Shown here piece by piece: positions 57,960 through 64,000 of a stretch of 64,000 nt of DNA. This stretch comes from Demequina sp. NBRC 110054 (GTDB lineage: Bacteria > Actinomycetota > Actinomycetes > Actinomycetales > Demequinaceae). How positions within the stretch are numbered: position 1 is the stretch's first letter; every line of letters begins with the position of its first letter. Both the position numbers and the translations under genes were made by a program. Under the pieces are notes generated by a model. It saw only the letters and a program-made list of their open reading frames with translations, made no database searches and was not told the origin of the DNA. The stretch covers positions 868,001 through 932,000 of the forward strand of contig NZ_BBRK01000004.1 in NCBI RefSeq assembly GCF_002090115.1, given 5' to 3'.

Positions 57960-60020
57960 TTACGCGGCGACCTGGTTCGGTGGTGCGAGATCCTCGTCGC
58001 TCGTGGTTGTATCGCTGTACCGGCGCTTGAGTGGCGTGGGTCCGGGGTCTGTGGGAATCGGGCCGTGCTCGATCCTGTGGACGTTGAGATAGGCACGGAT
58101 GCGCTTGACGTTGGTCAGCGCGAAGAACAAGGCGGTGGCGATGGCCTGCTTTGCCATGCCGCGTCCACGGCGGCGCTTCGTGTCGTCGAGACCGTCTTCC
58201 TTGACGTCCTTGTTGAACGTCTCGACGTGCTCACGCTTGCCGTACATCCGCTGCCATTCCGGGGACTTGTACTCGTAGTCCTGGTGGTACTTGCCGGTGA
58301 CTTCATCGAGCTTGACCTTGTGGGAGGCCTGGTGTGCCAGGCAGATCTCGCCGGCCACGGCCTCGTCTGGGGGATTCTCGACGTCGACGCGGGTCCGACC
58401 ATCGTTCATGATGGCCTCGAACTTCGCCTTCTGCGCGCGGTTCTCGATCTTCGAGACGACGAGTTCGCGCAGCGGACACCTCACATTGCCGTGAGGATCG
58501 GTCGCGGGGCACGAGATGCGAATCTCGCCATCCCGGTTGGCCGGGCCGTCCGTCTTGATGTTGAACATCGCACGTCGGTCGAGCTGCTGCCTGTAGGTGC
58601 CGTCGGGTTCGGCTGACTCAGCGTCGTCTGATTGTTCCTCGGGAATCGGCTCCTCAGCATCCGCTTCCTGGCGTGCCCTGAAGTTCTTGGTTGCATCGAT
58701 CTGTGCTTCCGGCATGCCGGGGCAGCGAAGCCTACCCTCGACCATGATGGTGCCAATGGGGCCAGCCATTTTGCCGAGTTGATTCACGGTGTAGTCGTGG
58801 CAGGACTTGAAGCCCATCTTGCGGGCGGGTTCCTTGAACTTCTCAGGCTTCGCGTTGGGCATGATGGCCCGGTCGGCCACGACGCTTCCTGGCGAGATGT
58901 CGTGGTTCGAGGCCACCTTCGCGAGGGCTTCCAGGGCGGTCAGCGAGTTCTCGCCGATGCGGAATGCGGGGGCGTCGAACGAGATTCCGAAGACGAGGCA
59001 CGGCACTCGCTGTGCATCATCGGCATTCGCGTCATCGACAGTGACCGCGATCGTCGCTTCGTAGGCCCAAAGCGCCTTCTTCAGCGCCGCGTCGGACACG
59101 GGTGCGGTGCCATCGTCCGTTAGCCCACCGTGGTCGCCGGTCCTCACGTACCAGCCAGCCATCGCCTCCGCGTGGTGGCGCTTCCTGGACCTGATTCCGC
59201 GGAACTCCTTGCGAACTCCGCCCGTGAACTTGGCTGCGTAGGCGGGGACGTTCGTGCCGTCGATAGCGACCGATCCGCGCCAGTGCCTCAGCAGGACGCG
59301 ACGCTGAGCGCGGTTGAAGCGGAAGAGTGAGCCGTGAACAATCGCGTTCATCAGCCACAGCATCCGCGCCCTCATGTTGTCAGCGAAGCCGCTGCTCTCC
59401 AACGCCTCCACGTCGGCCTCGACATCCATGATGGCTCGCGCGTGCTGGGTTGCGACGCGGGGGTATGGCTCGACGAGCTTCATGAGCCGCGTGTATGCGG
59501 AGTGCGCGCGGCCGTAGAGCGCGTCGGGAGAGACCTCGAAGGTGACCGTCTCTTCCTCGTCGGTGTTCTTGACATCCCAGAAGGTGCGTCCATCGGTGAG
59601 CAGGTAGACATCGTCCGTGATCCCGAGCTTCTCTGCAGACTCCTGCGTAAGGCGGTAGCGCATCGCGTGTGCGACGTCACGGATTGGAGCTGGGGAGCCG
59701 TCCTCGGTGACGGCGCTCCACAGAATCAGGAATGAATAGAGGCTGAGGCTTTCGGGCTTGCCCGGTCCGGGTGTGGCGGTTCCGGAGCCGAACTGCCAGA
59801 CCCTAATCTGCGCTGCAACGTCGTTGTGGGACAAGCCCATGTCGATGTTGTCGAGGTGCAGCGGCTTGAGGTCGTTGCGGTCGTCGCTTTGAATGCGCTT
59901 GAGCTTGCGTGAGACGCGAACCCTGGTGGCCCTGCGCTCGGATGCCTTGGCACGGTTCCCGCCACCGTCGCTACCAGTGCGCCGGCCCCCGCGCCGAGCG
60001 CGAGTCTTGCCCGCGGTCAT
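57960..60020 (-). CDS. IS4-superfamily-like DDE transposase
   Basis: A 686-residue protein. After a basic N-terminus (MTAGKTRARRGGRRTG) and a helical domain, the RNase H-like fold shows the first Asp in GSVAIDGTNVPAYA (about residue 285), the second in GSVVADRAIMP (about 405), and the Glu in MYGKREHVETFNKDVKEDG, which fits the IS4 signature Y-2-R-3-E-6-K exactly. A 140-residue insertion lies between the second Asp and the Glu (LRCPGMPEAQIDATKNFRA with Cys; later CPATDPHGNVRCPL, CLAHQ) with several Cys. Similar large transposase-like proteins are common in Actinobacteria. ATG 60020 overlaps the stop of the next gene (ATGA). Confidence 0.8.
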   Translation of the reverse strand: MTAGKTRARRGGRRTGSDGGGNRAKASERRATRVRVSRKLKRIQSDDRNDLKPLHLDNIDMGLSHNDVAAQIRVWQFGSGTATPGPGKPESLSLYSFLILWSAVTEDGSPAPIRDVAHAMRYRLTQESAEKLGITDDVYLLTDGRTFWDVKNTDEEETVTFEVSPDALYGRAHSAYTRLMKLVEPYPRVATQHARAIMDVEADVEALESSGFADNMRARMLWLMNAIVHGSLFRFNRAQRRVLLRHWRGSVAIDGTNVPAYAAKFTGGVRKEFRGIRSRKRHHAEAMAGWYVRTGDHGGLTDDGTAPVSDAALKKALWAYEATIAVTVDDANADDAQRVPCLVFGISFDAPAFRIGENSLTALEALAKVASNHDISPGSVVADRAIMPNAKPEKFKEPARKMGFKSCHDYTVNQLGKMAGPIGTIMVEGRLRCPGMPEAQIDATKNFRARQEADAEEPIPEEQSDDAESAEPDGTYRQQLDRRAMFNIKTDGPANRDGEIRISCPATDPHGNVRCPLRELVVSKIENRAQKAKFEAIMNDGRTRVDVENPPDEAVAGEICLAHQASHKVKLDEVTGKYHQDYEYKSPEWQRMYGKREHVETFNKDVKEDGLDDTKRRRGRGMAKQAIATALFFALTNVKRIRAYLNVHRIEHGPIPTDPGPTPLKRRYSDTTTSDEDLAPPNQVAA

Positions 60021-60928
60021 CGCGTGCCCCCGTGCTCGGCGCGAAGGCGCGCCCTGTACTCCGAGGTGTCGAGTTCCGGCACGTGCCTGAGGATTCTCTC
60101 GATCGAAGAAAAGTCCGTCACACCCATCGCCTTCATCAGCGCCTGGATGGGCACCGCTGCGCGCAACCTGCCCACGACCCATGTCACGCGCAGACGTTGC
60201 GTCGACACCGGCGTGTGCGCCAGGGCGTACTGTTCGACGAACCGTGACGCGGTGTTCTTGTGGGTCTCGGCGCGGCCCGTGCGGAAGACGAAGTCGTCCG
60301 ATCCCAGTCCGGTGAGGGCGTCGATGAAGACCTGCTCGACGCTGGCGAGCACCGGCACCTCACGGGGTCGGGCTCCAGTGACGTTCAGCACGACGCCCTC
60401 GTCGTCGGCGACGACGTCACGTGCGCGAAGGTCGCATACCTCGCGTCCGGTCAGGCCCGCTCCCAAGCACCCGGCGACGAGCACCATGGCGTCCCTGCGA
60501 TTGCGCGGGTTGGCAAGCGCGTATGCCCACGCCCAGATCTTGTGCTCCTGCGAGGCGTCATAGGGCTTCTCGCCCTTGGACGGTGGGATCGCTGCCATCC
60601 TCGGCCGCGATGCGCGCGGGTTGAGCACCTCCTGCATGCGCAGCCCACGGGTGCGGTAGTTCCCCACCGTCCCCCGCGCGACGCCCTTGACGGCCGTCCC
60701 TGCCCACTCGGCGATCAGCCCTGGGCGGAAGATCCGTTCGCGCTCAAGCTCGACGCCACACACGCGGTAGCACCAGTCGACGTACTGCGACAGCATCGCG
60801 AGAAGCTGGCGCGGTGAGTACTGAGTCCTGCCGTCGCAGTCGCGCACGGCCTCGCGCACGAAGGCGGCGATAGGCTCCCAACGCTCCGGGGCGAGCGAAG
60901 GGCTATAGGAGTTGATGATCTCGTCCAT
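60017..60928 (-). CDS. Tyrosine-recombinase-like protein B (active site degenerate)
   Basis: A 303-residue protein with a SAM-like N-terminal domain (about 1-110) and a recombinase-fold C-terminal domain. By eye alignment: box I AGLTGREVCDLRARDV puts Thr160 where GLR has the first catalytic Arg; box II STQRLRVTW keeps Arg247 but has Gln for the His; box III MGVTDFSSIERIL has Ile279 in place of the nucleophile Tyr. So it is probably not a recombinase but may bind DNA. A TTG at 61144, overlapping the stop of gene A, could extend it by 72 residues. Confidence 0.65.
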   Translation of the reverse strand: MDEIINSYSPSLAPERWEPIAAFVREAVRDCDGRTQYSPRQLLAMLSQYVDWCYRVCGVELERERIFRPGLIAEWAGTAVKGVARGTVGNYRTRGLRMQEVLNPRASRPRMAAIPPSKGEKPYDASQEHKIWAWAYALANPRNRRDAMVLVAGCLGAGLTGREVCDLRARDVVADDEGVVLNVTGARPREVPVLASVEQVFIDALTGLGSDDFVFRTGRAETHKNTASRFVEQYALAHTPVSTQRLRVTWVVGRLRAAVPIQALMKAMGVTDFSSIERILRHVPELDTSEYRARLRAEHGGTR

Positions 60929-61140
60929 GTCAGAAAGGCGACGCTTCCGCCTCGAGTGGTGGGATACGTCACCACTCAAGGGAAACACGCGCGCGTCCAC
61001 CTGTCGCGTGGAAGAGTGACCCTGGTGGGTCGCGCCGATTGCTTCGCCGGGCAGATGGAGTCGCTGTGCGGGTGTCGAGCCACGGAGCGCGGCCCTTGAA
61101 CTCCAGGCCTTGCCGGTCGTGTCGACGTGCTGGGTGTCGG

Positions 61141-62172
61141 TCAAGCCGCGGCCCTCTCGCTGAATGGCGGTGTCGCGCCGTGGAGTAGGGAGCGGTAGAG
61201 GCAGGTGTCGACGCGGTCGACGTACTGGAGGTAGCGGGCGATCGCGGAGAAGTCGCCCAGGCCCATCGCCTTCATCAGCACGTCGATGCGCACTCCGGAG
61301 TTGAGTTGCCGGACCACCCAGGTGGCCCGGGCACGCTGCGTCGAGACTGGCTCCCCAGTCGGCGTGTTCCGGGCGATGAAGTTCGACACCGTGTTCTTGG
61401 CGCTCTTGTCGCGTCCGGGTAGGAACACGAAGTCGTCTGCAGAGGTGCGAGCGCGCGCTGCGATCAACACGTGGGACAGCTCGCTGTGCACGGGTACCAA
61501 GCGGACGCGTGGCTGGCTCACGCGGACGAGCACGCCTGAGCCGTCGATGATGATGTCGCTCCGGCGCACGTCGCACACCTCGCGCCCGGTGAGACCCGCG
61601 CCCAAGCAGCCTGCGAGGAGGAACTCGGCATCCTGCCGCAGCGCTAACGTCGGCAGGCCGTGCGCCCACGTCCACAGCTTCTTGAGCTCAGTGTTGCCGT
61701 AGGGCTTGCTGCCTGCCGACGGCGGCACGTGCGGACGCTCTGACGGTGCCGCGGAGGGGTTCAAGAGCTTCGTCGTACGCACGAGGTGCGACCGATAGTT
61801 GCCCACGGTCGCCTGCGCCAGGCCAGGGTGCGGCTGCGCGACGAACTCGTCGATGACGGCGAGTGTGAAGACCTGCTTGCGGTCTAGACGCAACCCGCGC
61901 TCCTGGACGCACCAGTCCGCGTACGCGGTGAGGGTCTTCAGCAAGCCGCGTGCGTCAAGGACGCTTCCCGTGTGGCAGTCACGTACTGCCGCGCGCACGA
62001 ACGTGGACACCCGCCGCCACCGTGGGGAGTGCAAGCGCGGCGTGTAGTCGCGGATTGCTGCCTCCACCGCAGCCGGGTCGTCCGAATCTCCTGGCCGAAG
62101 GAAGGCCCTGTGAGCCGCCAAATCGTCGACGGCGTCACCGGGATGAGGTGTGGTGGGATCAACTAGGCTCAC
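61141..62172 (-). CDS. Tyrosine-recombinase-like protein A
   Basis: A 343-residue paralogue of protein B: AAIRDYTPRLHSPRWRRVSTFVRAAVRDC, TVGNYRSHLVR and GCLGAGLTGREVCDVRRSDI align with B. Box I again has Thr for Arg; box II VSTQRARATW has Gln for His; in box III MGLGDFSAIARYLQYV a Tyr is present where B has Ile. So A may keep the nucleophile but not the usual Arg-His set. GTG 62172 is chosen since upstream codons overlap the divergent HTH gene. It probably binds element ends. Confidence 0.65.
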   Translation of the reverse strand: MSLVDPTTPHPGDAVDDLAAHRAFLRPGDSDDPAAVEAAIRDYTPRLHSPRWRRVSTFVRAAVRDCHTGSVLDARGLLKTLTAYADWCVQERGLRLDRKQVFTLAVIDEFVAQPHPGLAQATVGNYRSHLVRTTKLLNPSAAPSERPHVPPSAGSKPYGNTELKKLWTWAHGLPTLALRQDAEFLLAGCLGAGLTGREVCDVRRSDIIIDGSGVLVRVSQPRVRLVPVHSELSHVLIAARARTSADDFVFLPGRDKSAKNTVSNFIARNTPTGEPVSTQRARATWVVRQLNSGVRIDVLMKAMGLGDFSAIARYLQYVDRVDTCLYRSLLHGATPPFSERAAA

Positions 62173-62175
62173 AGC
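62164..62175 (+). promoter_or_regulatory. -10 of the HTH gene, leaderless arrangement
   Basis: TAGGCT (62164-62169), six bases, ATG at 62176. It overlaps the first codons of recombinase-like gene A on the other strand, so the HTH protein could regulate both. Confidence 0.45.
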
Positions 62176-62493
62176 ATGCCGCCCAAGAGAGCGCGCCCCA
62201 GAGATCTCGGCTCCAACTGGCCAGAGGAATCCATCTCCGATGCTGCTGGCGAGGTCGCTCGACTGCTCGCCATCGCTCTGCGAGACACAATCGACGGCAT
62301 CAGTCTGCGCCGCGCCTCCAACCTCACCGGCGTCGACCACGTCACCATCGCCGACATCCTGCGCGGTGACTCCTGGCCCGACCTGATCACCATTGCCCGC
62401 CTCGAAGCCGGGCTCGAGACCACGCTGTGGCCCTGCGGGCTGGCCGCCAGAGTCGCTACAGGGAAAGCCGCCGACGGGCCTGAGGGGCCGTAG
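62176..62493 (+). CDS. Small XRE-type helix-turn-helix protein
   Basis: A 105-residue protein with an HTH near residues 40-80: GISLRRASNLTGVDHVTIADILRGDSWPDLITIARLEAGLETTLWP, an XRE-like pattern (a..tGvs..ti..il.G.swPdl.tia.le.aLg..lw). The N-terminus is basic. Transcribed away from the recombinase-like genes with a three-base gap between starts. Probable repressor or recombination accessory factor. Confidence 0.75.
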   Translation: MPPKRARPRDLGSNWPEESISDAAGEVARLLAIALRDTIDGISLRRASNLTGVDHVTIADILRGDSWPDLITIARLEAGLETTLWPCGLAARVATGKAADGPEGP

Positions 62494-62962
62494 TTCAGTC
62501 CCCGCCTTAGGTGCCGCACCAGGTGCCCCGGCTTCGGCAGTCTTCGCGACCTGGTACTGATCCTGCATGCACTCTCCTGGCTCGACTTCGATGCTGGTAG
62601 GTGCGGTCGCCGTGACCGGCTCCGCGCGATGCATCGATCGTGGCCTGGATCCCGATGGATCTAGGGGAGGCTGAGTGTCCGAAGGATCACATCATCAAAT
62701 CTCCTGGTAAATGTCAGTCGGATGAGGATTTCTCGTCCCAAGGCGGCCTGAATTGGCTCGGAACGGCTGGCTGAGCGCAAGCATTCGGCCACGGCATCGG
62801 CACGATAGGCCCGAGTTCGCCCGTGCTACTGCAATAAGCGTGGAGGGCAACGTATTTCCAGCCACCAGGTCGCCGCGTTCCTCTGAATCAAAGGGTTTGC
62901 TCGACGGGGCTCCGGTGCTGTCGCGGTAGCCCTGGGGTGCTCGACGTGTCAGCAGCGGAGTC
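62494..62962. other. Gene-free stretch
   Basis: No convincing coding frame, tRNA, or long repeat was seen in these 469 bases. Base composition is more mixed than in the flagellar region. The right end of the transposon-like module, if it has one, should lie here. Confidence 0.5.
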
Positions 62963-63853
62963 TCACTGGGACCAGGCCCAAGCGGTCTGCTCGGCGAGCC
63001 TGATGATGGTGAAGTCGTCCTTGCCCCGGTGCACCCAGTCGACGGGGCGCATCCCCAGCACCGTGAGCTGGGACGACAGCCACCATGCGACCGTGAAGTC
63101 GTCCTCCGCCTGTGCCTGCAGAATCTCGATCAGTACGTTCACCGTGGGGTGGTTGCTGGCGTCAATGAACGACAGCACGGGGTGTGGGTCGTCGCCGTCG
63201 AGCGTGCCCATGACCGGCAGTTCCGATGGAGCGATGCCGGCGATCTCGGCGGCCTGCTCACGTGTGCACAAGTCACCCACTGCACGTTCCGTGTTCTCGA
63301 GGTCCACCTGCACGTCGATGTCGTTGTAGGCGACCGGTGTGCCGATCAGAGCGGCGGCATCGACGACCATCCCTAGCACATCGCCGATGGCGTGGGCCTG
63401 CGTGCCGAAACCCAGCTGCGGCACATCGATCGACCACGCTCCCTCGACACGGCTGACGCGGGCTGTCACCGCACGGCGGTCGCGCTGGCCTTCGCCGGTT
63501 GGAACGCGCCTGAGTGCCGCAATCATTGCCTGGATCGCGTCCGCCGGGAGGGCGTCCTCGGGTTGTGCCGCCAGGGACTGGGTCGCGGCGAGGGCAGCGG
63601 CGGGCAGCCACTCGTTTTCGTCTTCCCAGGGGCCGATCGTGAGTCGTTCGATCACGGCGCGGGTCTGAGCAGCAAGCGCATCCGTGTCCTCCCGTGCGCG
63701 GGCGACTGCACCCTCGATGACGTCGTGCAGTGCTTGCGCTGACTCGCCGGTCAGCGACACCACGCGCCCATTGATCTCGAACACCACAGGTCCGCCCAGC
63801 GCGAGAGTGCCGTGCAGACGTGCGATGAAGTCCAGAAACGCGTCGTCGTCCAT
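62963..63853 (-). CDS. Unknown protein with HicB-like and toxin-binding-like regions
   Basis: A 296-residue protein starting MDDDAFLDFIARLHGTLALGGP. Three parts can be seen: about 20-60 (VVFEINGRVVSLTGESAQALHDVIEGAVARAREDTDAL), like antitoxin DNA-binding segments; about 140-180 (ARVSRVEGAWSIDVPQLGFGTQAHAIGDVLGMVVDAAALIG), like the HicB fold (vdvPel...t.gdtl.eAl..a); and 200-296 (CTREQAAEIAGIAP ... DASNHPTVNVLIEILQAQAEDDFTVAWWLSSQLTVLGMRPVDWVHRGKDDFTIIRLAEQTAWAWS), resembling the C-terminal toxin-binding domain of Xre/MbcA antitoxins. No partner toxin is visible next to it. All three resemblances are by eye. Confidence 0.6.
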   Translation of the reverse strand: MDDDAFLDFIARLHGTLALGGPVVFEINGRVVSLTGESAQALHDVIEGAVARAREDTDALAAQTRAVIERLTIGPWEDENEWLPAAALAATQSLAAQPEDALPADAIQAMIAALRRVPTGEGQRDRRAVTARVSRVEGAWSIDVPQLGFGTQAHAIGDVLGMVVDAAALIGTPVAYNDIDVQVDLENTERAVGDLCTREQAAEIAGIAPSELPVMGTLDGDDPHPVLSFIDASNHPTVNVLIEILQAQAEDDFTVAWWLSSQLTVLGMRPVDWVHRGKDDFTIIRLAEQTAWAWSQ

Positions 63854-63915
63854 GGCCCCATGGTGCGTCGCACCTGTGACATGCAGTCCCGAGGGGTCGT
63901 GTCGGAGCCCGGGGC

Positions 63916-63921
63916 TACGGT
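63916..63921 (+). promoter_or_regulatory. -10-like TACGGT before the right-edge gene
   Basis: TACGGT ends eight bases before the ATG at 63930, consistent with a very short or absent leader. Confidence 0.3.
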
Positions 63922-63929
63922 CCCATGTC

Positions 63930-64000
63930 ATGAACGCTGCTGAGGATGAACCGTTCGAGCATTGGTGTGAGGTGTGCGGCCGCACTGAGATGCTGACGTC
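63930..64000 (+). CDS. Small zinc-ribbon-like protein (partial)
   Basis: The first 23 residues are visible: acidic start (MNAAEDEPFEHW) then CEVCGRTEML, a CxxC zinc-ribbon half seen in short uncharacterised actinobacterial proteins. The rest lies off the window. Confidence 0.55.
   Translation, partial: MNAAEDEPFEHWCEVCGRTEMLT

Larger units (their letters stand above)
57960..62493. mobile_element. Transposon-like module: DDE transposase, two recombinase-like genes, HTH gene
   Basis: Four genes at the 3' side of tRNA-Leu: transposase, two tyrosine-recombinase-like paralogues (all minus, the first two joined by ATGA), and a divergent HTH gene starting three bases from the outer recombinase gene. 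G/C and codon use are lower and less biased than in the flagellar genes. I could not find terminal inverted repeats or a copied tRNA 3' end, so the outer limits are those of the genes, not proven element ends. Confidence 0.6.

Noticed and set aside
57625..62500. tRNA-Leu as an integration site with a duplicated 3' end
   Set aside because: No copy of the tRNA 3' end was found downstream. CCTCGCGCACG near 60850 lies inside a coding region and is too short.
62173..62634. Upstream extension of recombinase-like gene A by about 150 codons
   Set aside because: It is antisense to the HTH gene, whose sequence looks like a real protein, while the extension is Gly/Pro/Ala-rich without family likeness.

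Overview
The window is high-GC DNA from a motile, pigmented actinobacterium. Pervasive G/C at third codon positions, many leaderless-looking starts, a pknAB-pbpA-rodA-pstP-fhaBA block, C50-type carotenoid genes and a Gram-positive flagellum (no P/L-ring genes seen) point to Micrococcales, in the Cellulomonas/Demequina neighbourhood. Genus is inference.

Layout. 1-4.6 kb (minus): a carotenoid operon crtE-crtB-crtI-crtYe-crtYf-crtEb in which every junction overlaps by 1-4 bases; crtEb runs off the left edge. 4.7-13.1 kb (minus): the growth and cell-wall signalling block fhaA-fhaB-pstP-rodA-pbpA-pknA-pknB, which in many actinobacteria lies near oriC. 13.2-16.4 kb (minus): flgN-flgK-flgL-fliW. 16.9-43.3 kb (plus): the flagellar gene cluster: sigma factor fliA, flagellin, fliD-fliS-fliT-like, an unknown protein, flgB-flgC-fliE-fliF-fliG-fliH-fliI-fliJ-fliK-flgD-flgE, flbD-motA-motB-fliL, fliM-fliN-fliO-fliP-fliQ-fliR-flhB-flhA, and a degenerate flhF. 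43.4-46.9 kb (plus): csrA, a ferrous-iron operon feoA-feoB-feoC-like, and an unknown gene. 47.0-57.4 kb (plus): cheA-cheW-cheB-cheR-cheY-cheX-cheY2-(CheX-like) and two chemoreceptors. 57.6 kb: tRNA-Leu(CAG). 57.9-62.5 kb: a mobile-element-like module with a DDE transposase, two tyrosine-recombinase-like proteins and a divergent small HTH protein. 63-64 kb: an unknown multidomain protein and the start of a Zn-ribbon protein.

Regulation read from the sequence. A motif TCA(A/C)-N17-CGAT(A/G)(G/A), which equals the sigma-28 consensus TAAA-N15-GCCGATAA in spacing, occurs before flgN, flagellin, flbD-mot, cheA and both chemoreceptors, so FliA (encoded here) probably drives the late genes. The flagellin leader carries two CACGGA(T/G)G sites, one in a hairpin loop and one on the Shine-Dalgarno, and both csrA and fliW are in the window: a FliW-CsrA-flagellin homeostasis circuit. 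Several starts have TAnnnT exactly six bases upstream (crtE, fhaA, csrA, feoA, the small HTH gene), the hallmark of leaderless actinobacterial transcripts.

Most notable: (1) the transposase plus two apparently active-site-poor tyrosine-recombinase-like proteins; (2) the flagellin translational switch; (3) a coherent sigma-28 regulon; (4) the flagellar/chemotaxis block separating fhaA from tRNA-Leu(CAG), which are close neighbours in Mycobacterium; (5) two tiny coupled ORFs before flhA and cheB.
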